NCBI GenBank assembly: GCA_903903945.1 | Contig: CAIVAP010000125.1 | Span: 1-44,933, forward strand | DNA length: 44,933 nucleotides | DNA from: an uncultured bacterium | Lineage (GTDB): Bacteria > Zixibacteria > MSB-5A5 > CAIYYT01 | Reading direction: 5' to 3' | Part shown: positions 17,337 through 26,437 of the stretch, piece by piece | Layout: every line of letters begins with the position of its first letter | Position numbering within the stretch: the first letter of the stretch is position 1 | Notes under the pieces: model-generated | Database searches by the model: none | What the model was told of the DNA's origin: nothing | What the model saw: only the letters and a program-made list of their open reading frames with translations | Translations under genes and position numbers: made by a program

Positions 17337-20300
17337 TTATTCTCCTCTAGATCGCAGCTTGTATGTTCGAATCTCGAAGGGTTTCATCCGTAGCTCAACC
17401 GGACCGGTCACTGAAGTCAGTTTTTGTGACGTCCACTCCATTAAATCTGTCTCCTCCAACGATGCGCCGGGAAGATCAATTTCCAGTCGACCACTTGAGT
17501 GGCGTCCGTGCGTTTCCACAATTCTCAGTATCAGGCATGATTCCTTTTCAGCTTTTTTCACCACCTCCAGCGACACTCCTTCACCGATCAATCGAACCGG
17601 GATGATCTTGTTTGAAGCGCGATACCCGTCGAAAACCATTAATCCTTGGTTCAACCGGGCGGCCTCGGCGATCACCTCGGAGTGGGCTAGATCACCGGCG
17701 TGGGGGAGCAGGCTGTACACAAAGTGGTGCTCACCCTGGTCCGCATCCGGGTCGGGATAATTAGGGGATCGGAGTAGATTCAGATCAAGCAGGCCGTTCT
17801 CTACATGGTAACCGTACTTACTGTCGTTGAGGAGAGCAACACCATGATCCTGTTCGGACAGGTCGGCGTAACGATGTCCGGCCACCTCGAATCGTGCCTG
17901 TTCCCACGACGTATTCCGGTGAATGCTTCGCCTCAGAAAGCCGAATTGGATGTCGAACGTCGCCTGGTCAGTCTGCACCGTGACCGGAAACGCCACCCGG
18001 AGCATTCGGTGTTTCTCGTGCCAATCTACCACGGTCTCGAAATCGAGGCGTTTCGATGATCTGCCCAAGTATACGCGCTGATCAATCTGCGATTGACCGA
18101 TGCGATAACGGAAGAAGAGCCCCTGTCGCACGTCGCCCGACGGCAACGACTCAGCTTTGACCACTATTGCATTTTCCAGAACAGCATCCCGATAGAAGGC
18201 GTCAATATCCCAGGCGTCCCAGTCGTTTGGACGGTCTTCATACAGCGTCAACACGTTGCCCGGTTGGTCGGGCGGGATGATCTCTCTTCCCGTTTCCTTG
18301 TCAAAGCATCGGCACAAAGTGCCCTGCTCCGTGAATTCGTAGCGCACCAACTCATTGTCGAGAACAAGCCTTTTTGCTTGAAGCAACGGTCTGGCGTTTG
18401 ACACCACTTTGGTCAACGTCATGAAGGAGTAGGGAGCAACATTCACCTGAACGATAAGTTGATCATTCTCGATTTGCGACGAGAGTACATTGCCGTTTGC
18501 GTCCTTTACAGTACAATGTGACCATTCCGCCGGGAGCAAAACCGCGCCCTCATAACGATAATGGAGAGAATTGAAAAGCGTGATGCAGTCCTCATTTCGT
18601 TCCAACAGCTTTGAGGCAACGTCAGTCATTATATTATCGCACAAACTCAGCGCTTCGCGATATTGCTCATCTACCAGACGGTATACACGCCAAATGCTGG
18701 AGCCGGGGATGATGTCGTGAAACTGATTGATCAAAACGGTCTTCCAGATATCGTCTAGCGATTTCTGCGGATAGCGATCGACCGGCAAACATGAGCACAG
18801 CATCTCCAAAGCCCTGAGCTTGTGTTCGAGTCGGCGATTAGCCCATTTCACGAATGCCTGCGTTGTTAATGTGCCGCGATGAAGCTCCAGATACAGCTCG
18901 CCCACCCAGGTCGGAACCTCGTCGTAATGCTTGGCCAATCGGTGGAAGAAGTCCCTGGCACTCCCGAACCGCACCCGAGGCGCGCCCTCAAGATTCACCA
19001 TGCGCCTTCCCATTTGAATGTGCTCTTCCTTTGGTCCACCGCCGCCATCGCCGACGCCAAATAGGCTTATGAACTCGTCGATATACTCTTTTTCTTTGAA
19101 CTGGTCTTGAGCAGTGACCAGCGACTCTGCAGCCAGCTGGCTGTTATAAGTGTTCTCCGGCGGGAAATGAGTCATTACTTCGCTGCCATCGATTCCTTGC
19201 CACTTAAATGTGTGGAAGGGAAATTCGTTGACCTGATTCCAGGACAGTTTCTGCGTTAAGAAGTAATTGATCCCGCTTTTCAGAAGTATTTGCGGTAACG
19301 CCGCCGAATAGCCGAAAACATCGGGCAGCCAGAGATTGTCAACGTCGACTCCGAACTCATCGCGAAAGAAATTCTTGCCGTGAAGGATTTGCCTGACAAG
19401 TGATTCGCCGCTTGGTACGTTGCAGTCGGCCTCGACCCACATGCCTCCCTGAACTTCCCATCGACCCGCTTTTACGGCTGCTTTTACGCGTTTATACAAT
19501 TCCGGATAGCGCTCTTTGACGAAAGCGTAGTGTTGCGCCTGTGATGCGCCAAATATATAGTCAGGGTAGCGGTCGATCAGATCCAACTGGGTGGCGAAAG
19601 TGCGGGCGCATTTACGAATGGACTCTTTCACCGGCCATAGCCACGCCGTGTCGATGTGCGCGTGCCCAATGGCAGTAACCAATAGACTGGATGCCGACGC
19701 AGGCTTCGACATCTCCTTCGCGAGAATTTCGCGCAGGACAAGAGGATTGTCGCCGCCTATCGCGAAGGCATTCAGACCCTCAATCGCTGTCTTGATGATC
19801 CTGGCACGGCGGACGCTATGCTCCGGAAGGCTCTTGATCAAGCCAAGGAGAACGCGCAGATCAAGCGTTAACTCCCATATAGCGGTGTCAAAGACTCCCA
19901 GCCGGATAGAGTTCACTCTTGCGTCATAGAAACCGTACCGATTCGTTGATCTCGCATCGGGATCGAGATCACAGAACATGCCAAACAGACCATTGGCGGC
20001 CGCTTCAACCCAAAGCTCAATCACTTCGCCGCCGACGCAGGAATCATGCAGACGAACGATGTCCCGGCCGAACTCGGTATCAAAAACCGATCCGTTGGTG
20101 ATTCCCTGAACTATCTGTCCATCGGGAAGAAAGACCAGGCCTTCGCCGCCGAGATCAAGTTGCGCCACGACCGTTTTGCCGCGCCATGAAGTTGGCACGG
20201 TGCCGGTAAGATGAAACCAGGCGCTTTCCCACGTTTGCCCCCAGATTGCGCCTGTCTCAATTTGAGTGTATCTGAGTTGGGTCCGTTCCTCAAAGCTAAC

Positions 20301-20423
20301 CGGATCTGCTGACCGAGCACAGGTTGCTTCGAGCGACACTGAATCCGTGATAATATTCCGAATCGCGCGGCGGTAGAACTGATCAATACGCCTGATGGCG
20401 ATAAGCGTGTCTTTTTGATTCAC
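17337..20423 (-). CDS. Alpha-mannosidase (GH38), no signal peptide visible
   Basis: 1028 aa; AIGHAHIDTAWLWPVKESIRKCARTF, WEVQGGMWVEADCNVPSGESLVRQ, LWLPDVFGYSAALPQIL. Confidence 0.95.
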   Translation of the reverse strand: MNQKDTLIAIRRIDQFYRRAIRNIITDSVSLEATCARSADPVSFEERTQLRYTQIETGAIWGQTWESAWFHLTGTVPTSWRGKTVVAQLDLGGEGLVFLPDGQIVQGITNGSVFDTEFGRDIVRLHDSCVGGEVIELWVEAAANGLFGMFCDLDPDARSTNRYGFYDARVNSIRLGVFDTAIWELTLDLRVLLGLIKSLPEHSVRRARIIKTAIEGLNAFAIGGDNPLVLREILAKEMSKPASASSLLVTAIGHAHIDTAWLWPVKESIRKCARTFATQLDLIDRYPDYIFGASQAQHYAFVKERYPELYKRVKAAVKAGRWEVQGGMWVEADCNVPSGESLVRQILHGKNFFRDEFGVDVDNLWLPDVFGYSAALPQILLKSGINYFLTQKLSWNQVNEFPFHTFKWQGIDGSEVMTHFPPENTYNSQLAAESLVTAQDQFKEKEYIDEFISLFGVGDGGGGPKEEHIQMGRRMVNLEGAPRVRFGSARDFFHRLAKHYDEVPTWVGELYLELHRGTLTTQAFVKWANRRLEHKLRALEMLCSCLPVDRYPQKSLDDIWKTVLINQFHDIIPGSSIWRVYRLVDEQYREALSLCDNIMTDVASKLLERNEDCITLFNSLHYRYEGAVLLPAEWSHCTVKDANGNVLSSQIENDQLIVQVNVAPYSFMTLTKVVSNARPLLQAKRLVLDNELVRYEFTEQGTLCRCFDKETGREIIPPDQPGNVLTLYEDRPNDWDAWDIDAFYRDAVLENAIVVKAESLPSGDVRQGLFFRYRIGQSQIDQRVYLGRSSKRLDFETVVDWHEKHRMLRVAFPVTVQTDQATFDIQFGFLRRSIHRNTSWEQARFEVAGHRYADLSEQDHGVALLNDSKYGYHVENGLLDLNLLRSPNYPDPDADQGEHHFVYSLLPHAGDLAHSEVIAEAARLNQGLMVFDGYRASNKIIPVRLIGEGVSLEVVKKAEKESCLILRIVETHGRHSSGRLEIDLPGASLEETDLMEWTSQKLTSVTGPVELRMKPFEIRTYKLRSRGE

Positions 20424-20443
20424 CGCGTATCTCCCACGTTCGA

Positions 20444-22387
20444 CTATTTATTCGATTCTTGCCCACGATCAGACACAAATCCATCATCGTGTGTATCGCG
20501 GCTGGAGGATGCAAGTCGCCTATTCATGCGTCGTAGGTCACGGAATCCACCGATTACGAACCAGACTATGACCACCGCCGACAAGACGACATTGATCGCC
20601 AGATAGATTCTCCAGAAGAGAAGCCACGACTCGTCGCTGACCTCGTATGTAAGGTTATAGATGGTTCCGAAGATGAACACGAGCAGCCAGCCCCCTGCCC
20701 ACACATAGTTTAGTATGTATATTATCTTGTCACCGCGCGTGAATTCCTTGCCCATCCCCAGTATCTTCCAACCACGGGAAGGCACCGCTGTTACTACGTC
20801 TGATTCGCCTGCAATCGCATATTTCCCTCGGTGCAGCAGCTTGTCAAAATCAAAGTCGCGCCGTTTGCCGAGCAAGGACACGACAATATATACGATCGAT
20901 GCTCCCAGCATGGCAATTCCCCAGAACCATTGACCGTTGATGAAGAAGTTGGGGATTATCTGATGAATGATGATTCCCGCCACGGCTATACCCGAACCGG
21001 TGATCATCGCCGACCACGCCGCCGTCGTGGTGCCACGTTTCCAATACAAGCCACCGATTATCACAGCTCCCGATCCCCCCGCAAAGATGGCGCCGGTGAT
21101 AGCGAAAAACAAAAAGATGTATTCGCTTTGCTTGAAGAGCAGACTGAAGAAGAATGCAAACACACCGACGAAAATAATCGCCAGACGCAACATGCGTAGA
21201 TGCTGACGCGGCTCAAATGCTTTCTTCCTCAACGGCTGGATGACATCCTGCACGATGATACTTCCCCAGGAATGCATGTAGGCATCAAGCGTGCTGATGC
21301 TGGCCGCCAGCATCATGGCTGCGAACGCCCCGATCAGGCCGCGCGGCAGAATATGGGTTAGCACCAACGGTACTTTCAATTGACTCTGCACGGCCGAGCC
21401 GTCAATCCCAGATAGAGTCACGCCGACCGCTTTGGCAGTCTCCGAAAAATCAGGGTGGTTCAGGACGGTGTAGGCGATGATCGGAACGAACAGAAACATC
21501 ACATTCATCGGCAGGTTACGAAGTGAAGTCAGCACGCTGGCCATCTTGGCCTCGTGTGCGCTTTTGGCCGATGAATTATAGGCCTGAGTCCCCTGCCATG
21601 ACATCGTTCCGTAGACAACACCGATAATGCCGACCAGAAAATACCAGAAATTGAAATCTTTCACCTGACTTGTATGGAAGGGATTGATTAGCGAGGCATC
21701 CTGCGGAGCCGCCGCCAATGCCTGTTGGACATGCCCCCAGTCGAAGCTGATGAAAAAGTAAATCACGAGAATCGCAAAGACACCATAGACCAGCACTCCC
21801 TGGAAGAAATCGGCGTAGATCACCGATACCTGTCCGCCGCTTAGTACGAAGTAGAGTGAGATCGCAATAAGCAGTATCATCATCAGCGGAAACGTGCTGA
21901 TGCTGAGCCCAAAGAGAGAGATGGTTTCCGGAAGTCCACAGAAGTAGATAAAGAATCTGGCTTCGACGGCGGGGAAAATACCGAAATTTACGATGCCCGA
22001 TAGGAAGGCGATCATGCCGGTGAAAATGCGGAATTCCCGGCTGTAGCGTTCCTCGAAGTACTGCGCCAAGGTCAGCGACCGCGTTTCCCGGAAACGATAA
22101 ACCACCCACCCCGACACAGTAATAATCAGCACAACTAGAGCCGTGGTCATTCCCCACCAAGTCATCGAGAACCCGGCTACCAGATTCATCTCCAGATTCC
22201 CTACCACGGTGATTGCCCCGATACCGGCGGCGCCACTGGCAACACAGAGCACGTACCGGCCGGCCGAGCGCCCAGCCGCCAGGAAATCCGCAACGCTCTT
22301 CATCGCCTTGCGACCGGCCTCTACCGAGAGGATCATCAGTCCGAGTGAGACAAAGACGATTGTCCAATCAAGCACACTAAGATTCAT
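20444..22387 (-). CDS. Sodium:solute symporter (SSS/SLC5) family transporter
   Basis: Multiple TM segments; SVADFLAAGRSAGRYVLCVASGAAGIGAITVVGN. Likely start is the internal ATG (MNLSVLDWTIVF) at 22387; the ORF-track start is 22420. Confidence 0.9.
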   Translation of the reverse strand: MNLSVLDWTIVFVSLGLMILSVEAGRKAMKSVADFLAAGRSAGRYVLCVASGAAGIGAITVVGNLEMNLVAGFSMTWWGMTTALVVLIITVSGWVVYRFRETRSLTLAQYFEERYSREFRIFTGMIAFLSGIVNFGIFPAVEARFFIYFCGLPETISLFGLSISTFPLMMILLIAISLYFVLSGGQVSVIYADFFQGVLVYGVFAILVIYFFISFDWGHVQQALAAAPQDASLINPFHTSQVKDFNFWYFLVGIIGVVYGTMSWQGTQAYNSSAKSAHEAKMASVLTSLRNLPMNVMFLFVPIIAYTVLNHPDFSETAKAVGVTLSGIDGSAVQSQLKVPLVLTHILPRGLIGAFAAMMLAASISTLDAYMHSWGSIIVQDVIQPLRKKAFEPRQHLRMLRLAIIFVGVFAFFFSLLFKQSEYIFLFFAITGAIFAGGSGAVIIGGLYWKRGTTTAAWSAMITGSGIAVAGIIIHQIIPNFFINGQWFWGIAMLGASIVYIVVSLLGKRRDFDFDKLLHRGKYAIAGESDVVTAVPSRGWKILGMGKEFTRGDKIIYILNYVWAGGWLLVFIFGTIYNLTYEVSDESWLLFWRIYLAINVVLSAVVIVWFVIGGFRDLRRMNRRLASSSRDTHDDGFVSDRGQESNK

Positions 22388-22470
22388 TGCGGCTCCGAAG
22401 CTGTTTGAAGTGACGATCAAAGAGCAAAATTACCGAGGAATATTTGAAAACGCGATTGAGCATGCGTCGA

Positions 22471-23640
22471 CTACTTCCCGGCCGTCTCTTGTCTGAGGCA
22501 ACCTTCCTGATCGATTAAGAGGCGAAAGCGCCCGTCCTGACTGACCAGCTCGGCACAAAACTGGTGGGTTGCTGCCTCCAACTTGGGCGGCCACACAAAC
22601 TCGCGCGGTGACGTTGACGCAAGTCCCAACTCGGCGAAGTCCGATGTGTATGTTCCATTCTGCATGAAGTAGTTTCGCTCGGCGTAATACACTTTCCGCA
22701 GCGCCCACCTCGCCGAATCAACCGGATCGGGTACGAAGGCGACGGCCTGTGATCCGACGACAGCATCGGTGAACTGCACCAGACCCCACATCTCAGGATA
22801 ATGCATCGCTATCAAACCCTGCGGAGACCAAACCCAGTTGTTTTCCGGCAACGACTTGCCGGTAGCCGCATCAATAACCTTGGAGTATTTGCCATCTTTG
22901 ACTTCTGTCTGCCACTCGACACGCGAGAAATTGATCTTCCACTGATCTCCGTTCTGTGGAGGAGTGGCGCGGTGCGCACATTCCCTTAACACTGCCCACG
23001 GGAAGGCAATCTCAACCGTCCAACCGGTGTCGACATCGCCTGGATGGTTCAGCGTCCCCTGCACGGTGACTGCCGTTTTCAAGCCCTGAATATCCCAGGC
23101 GTTGACCGCCGGCCCACCGTCACGGTAGGGCTTCAACAGCAAAAGGTCCCACACCGTATTGAGGGCGTTCAACTCAAGTTCGTAATACTCGTGTGTGTCC
23201 ATGTCGGGGTCGATAAAGACTTCGAAATCGTTGTCGTGATAGATGACGGCATCCCGCTCGGTCAGTGTCGCCAACACACCTGTTTCTTTCAATTCGGCGG
23301 CGACATACAGATACGATGAATCCCACATGAGCTTAGCTCTTGTTTCGAAATACGGCTTCGGTTTGAGACTCCCCTCGATGTCGACGAATGATTCCGTCCA
23401 GGGGGCCTGTTGCCATGCCTGCTCATCCATGCGGCCGTTGATCATCACTGACTGATTCGTGCGGTAGCAGACGTACTGCCGCGGGGCAAACGGGATCTGC
23501 GGAGTGGGCATTGACTCGGATGACTTCTTGACCGAGGCCGCAGAGGCGTTCTCGGGCTGTATCTGGCAACCAGCAGTCAAGCAGAGTATCAAGAGCGCCA
23601 ACGCGCTGAGCAGGAGAATCGGTAGTCTATATCTCTTCAC
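22471..23640 (-). CDS. Lipoprotein with CBM9-like carbohydrate-binding domain
   Basis: GTG start at 23640 with GAGG upstream; VKRYRLPILLLSALALLILCLTAGC lipobox; INGRMDEQAWQQAPWTESFVDIEG...AKLMWDSSYLYVAAEL typical of CBM9-like proteins. Confidence 0.82.
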   Translation of the reverse strand: MKRYRLPILLLSALALLILCLTAGCQIQPENASAASVKKSSESMPTPQIPFAPRQYVCYRTNQSVMINGRMDEQAWQQAPWTESFVDIEGSLKPKPYFETRAKLMWDSSYLYVAAELKETGVLATLTERDAVIYHDNDFEVFIDPDMDTHEYYELELNALNTVWDLLLLKPYRDGGPAVNAWDIQGLKTAVTVQGTLNHPGDVDTGWTVEIAFPWAVLRECAHRATPPQNGDQWKINFSRVEWQTEVKDGKYSKVIDAATGKSLPENNWVWSPQGLIAMHYPEMWGLVQFTDAVVGSQAVAFVPDPVDSARWALRKVYYAERNYFMQNGTYTSDFAELGLASTSPREFVWPPKLEAATHQFCAELVSQDGRFRLLIDQEGCLRQETAGK

Positions 23641-24589
23641 ATGCCTCGAGTAGTTCACGTACCGAAGTGGTGGCAAGGCAGACGCAGGTATCGGCCGCGC
23701 CATAGTACAAAAGGAGTTCCGTGTCATCGTCAAGGAAACCATCCTTTGGCTGATGTGCCGGAACCAGACCTGTTGGGAAAACCACATTGGGGACTTGCCC
23801 AATCAGTTCGTAGAGTTCACGCGGTTCGAGAATATTGTATCTACTCCGCCCGATGACCTTCCCGGGATTATCCAAATCAAGGAGGACAACGCCAGCTTGA
23901 TAGATATTGCTGGTAGCGAAATGAGTCGCTACACCGTGGTAGATATGGAGCCAACCTCTGCGGGTCTTGATTGGCGGTGGTCCGGAGCCGATATATTCAT
24001 CCCAAAAATGAAACCGTCCGCTCATAACGATCTCTCTTGGGGTCCAATTCAGCAGATCATCCGACATCGCCAACTCGATCTCGCTGCCGCTGGCGATGCC
24101 ACCATCCAAGCGCGACCGATTTGGACGATAGAGCAGAGCATACTCGCCGCCAATCTTCTCCGGGAACAGAACCGCGTTACGCGCATCCCCGTGCATGAGC
24201 ATTCCCAGAAAATCGTAATGCCGGAAATCAGTCGTCTGTGCTAGGCCAATCCGGCAGCCCATATCAGTGTCTAGTGCCAGCGTAATGTAAAACGATTCGT
24301 CGATTCGAGCGATCCTCGGGTCGTACACGTGGTACGCCCGGCAGTCCAACTTCTCCATACCGCGCAACTGAATCGACTCGGTAGCGACTGCAAAGTTAAT
24401 CCCATCATCACCGAAAGCCGGCAGCAAGAAAGTCTCCCGTCCGCGATTCTGGACTCTAAGAAGCAAGACGGTCTGGTTGCCCCATCGCACGGCCCCCGGA
24501 TTAAACACGGATGACGCGTCTACCAGATATGGTTTGACGTTCGGTATGTCAGAGCGAGTGATGAGAGGGTTCTGCAGACATCTCTTCAT
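23627..24589 (-). CDS. GH130 family phosphorylase/hydrolase (beta-1,4-mannosyl-GlcNAc phosphorylase-like)
   Basis: 320 aa; SVFNPGAVRWGNQTVLLLRVQNR, HVYDPRIARIDESFYITLAL, LLYRPNRSRLDGG, GVVLLDLDNPGKVIGRS. Confidence 0.87.
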   Translation of the reverse strand: MKRCLQNPLITRSDIPNVKPYLVDASSVFNPGAVRWGNQTVLLLRVQNRGRETFLLPAFGDDGINFAVATESIQLRGMEKLDCRAYHVYDPRIARIDESFYITLALDTDMGCRIGLAQTTDFRHYDFLGMLMHGDARNAVLFPEKIGGEYALLYRPNRSRLDGGIASGSEIELAMSDDLLNWTPREIVMSGRFHFWDEYIGSGPPPIKTRRGWLHIYHGVATHFATSNIYQAGVVLLDLDNPGKVIGRSRYNILEPRELYELIGQVPNVVFPTGLVPAHQPKDGFLDDDTELLLYYGAADTCVCLATTSVRELLEACEEI

Positions 24590-25056
24590 AAAGTGCGAAA
24601 GCGTGTAAACACTCTAAGTGAAGATAGAGGAAACGGGGGCTGGTTACAAGCGGTTTCTCCATTCCGAGGTTTCGCGTGATGTCCTAGATCGCCTGCAAGA
24701 GCGAGAACGAGTGTATCCCCACAAATCAGACCTTGAATAGGTGCCTCCCCGCTCTTCCGCATTACTTGACGACAACTCTTCACTCTTCTTCAACGATGGC
24801 TCGCGACTACATATTGAACCAGGACTCCCTGCTTCCAAGAGCTGTTACCGACACCACATTTGACATACAGCCTCTTTTAACACCTTTCTAACATAGTAGG
24901 CCGTAACGAGGGGCAGAACGGAACAGCACTCTTCGAGTCCACTCTCAGCCGAGAGTAGACAGATATCAGCATTCATCTTTCTTAGAAAACCAGGGCTAGC
25001 GGAGAGCGGAGAATCAATAACTAATTGACTATCAATATATTACGCTGTTAGAAAAT

Positions 25057-25083
25057 ACTTATGCGGAGAGGCAGGGATTCGAA
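25057..25083 (-). repeat. Right copy of the 27-bp direct repeat, covering the tRNA-Ser 3' end plus 7 nt downstream
   Basis: Identical to 6790-6816. Confidence 0.9.
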
Positions 25084-25150
25084 CCCTGGAACCCCTTACG
25101 GGGTTAACGGTTTTCGAGACCGCCGCTTTCGACCACTCAGCCACCTCTCC
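25064..25150 (-). tRNA. tRNA-Ser (anticodon CGA)
   Basis: Reverse complement GGAGAGGTGGCTGAGTGGTCGAAAGCGGCGGTCTCGAAAACCGTTAACCCCGTAAGGGGTTCCAGGGTTCGAATCCCTGCCTCTCCG: 7-bp acceptor stem, long variable arm, GGTTCGAATCC T-arm, anticodon loop CTCGAAA; no encoded CCA. Confidence 0.95.
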
Positions 25151-25300
25151 GGCATCATCTAATGATTCATCGGAGCCGACTAGGCCTCCGACAAGACATC
25201 TTATATACAATTCCAGAGTTGGCTTGCCAAGGGGAATTTCGCGGACAGATGAAGCGTGCATTGCTCCTCCCGTCTCGCCCCCCAAATCACAACGCTGTAA

Positions 25301-25807
25301 CTACAGATGAATATCGCTATCATCAGTTGGCGCGAATATCTCGGCCGCCAGTCGTTCGATTTCCTCTTCTTTTGGCTTGAGAAAGAGAAATCCCGCCGGA
25401 CAGACCACGGAAATCAGCACATAGGTATCAAGATCGTTGGTGAGGAAGAAACAGATCATGCCATAGATCGCCGGCATGGCGCACAGCGCGAATATCGGCG
25501 CGTATGCCGCCGCAAGCTGTCTGGCGAATGATGCCGGATGAAAACTGTAGCGCGTTTGCAGCGCCGCCGCATTGATAATACGACGTTTCAGTATATACGC
25601 TGCGAAAACATCAGCAAGCGCTACCGCGATAAAAGCGTATCCGACGACCTGGGCATCACCTGCTGCGATCAGCGGTTGCGACAGGAAATGGAAATTCTTA
25701 TGCAGAATCAGCACGACTGCCAGCAATCCCGCCGGCACGCCGAGGCAAATCTGTACTCCTAGTCGCGCTATGGCGGCCCGCACTTCTATGACATTAACTT
25801 GAATCAC
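25301..25807 (-). CDS. Hypothetical integral membrane protein
   Basis: 168 aa with several hydrophobic segments; 3' partner of tadA with an ATGA-like overlap. Confidence 0.65.
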   Translation of the reverse strand: MIQVNVIEVRAAIARLGVQICLGVPAGLLAVVLILHKNFHFLSQPLIAAGDAQVVGYAFIAVALADVFAAYILKRRIINAAALQTRYSFHPASFARQLAAAYAPIFALCAMPAIYGMICFFLTNDLDTYVLISVVCPAGFLFLKPKEEEIERLAAEIFAPTDDSDIHL

Positions 25808-26355
25808 TTCCGTTTCTCCCTGATCGATTCAAAGAAAGCCGAAATCAGCGCCGTACATTCAAATTCGCGCACCCCACCGACAACTTCCACGCGATGATTA
25901 AGTCGCGGATCCTGTACGATGTTGAACAGCGACCCGCAGGCGCCCGCTTTGGGATCTTTGGCGCCAAACACCAGACGAGGAAGGCGCGCCAGCACGATGG
26001 CCCCGGCGCACATAGCGCAAGGTTCAATTGTGACGTAGAGCGTGGCTTTGTCAAGATAGCGACTTTGTGCCTGATTGCAGGCGGCAGTGATGGCGATCAT
26101 TTCCGCATGCGCCGTCGGATCCTGAAGGGTCTTGTTAGAATTGTTACCGCGCCCGATCACTTTGTTGTCCAGCACAACAACGGCACCAATCGGGATTTCC
26201 TCACGCGATTCCGCAATTTCGGCTTCCTTCAAGGCGAGCACCATAAAATGCTCGTCAATCTGTGCGGGAGTGATTTCGGGGTTGAAAAGCAAAGGCGATC
26301 TCCATTCGTGGTATGTGCCGGGCGCGCACACCAAATAGAGTGACATACCATGCAA
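25804..26355 (-). CDS. tadA: tRNA-specific adenosine deaminase
   Basis: PTAHAEMIAI and TIEPCAMCAGAIVLARLPRLVFGAKDPKAGACGSL. True start may be an internal TTG near 26289 (LLFNPEITPAQIDEHFMVLA). Confidence 0.93.
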   Translation of the reverse strand: MHGMSLYLVCAPGTYHEWRSPLLFNPEITPAQIDEHFMVLALKEAEIAESREEIPIGAVVVLDNKVIGRGNNSNKTLQDPTAHAEMIAITAACNQAQSRYLDKATLYVTIEPCAMCAGAIVLARLPRLVFGAKDPKAGACGSLFNIVQDPRLNHRVEVVGGVREFECTALISAFFESIREKRK

Positions 26356-26437
26356 AAAGATGCGCTACTGGTGCGCAATATTCGAGTTCAAAGTAGAGGT
26401 GCGATTGGCAAAAGGCAAGACAATTGGCGTGGCTGTC

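Noticed and set aside
24592-24620. GTGTAAACAC-type dyad before the GH130 gene considered as a LacI-type operator
   Set aside because: Short, imperfect, lacks the central CG typical of LacI-family operators, and no regulator gene is present.
24941-24956. ACTCTC-AGCC-GAGAGT hairpin in the right island flank considered as a terminator or riboswitch
   Set aside because: Only a 6-bp stem with no T-tract and no recognisable RNA motif.
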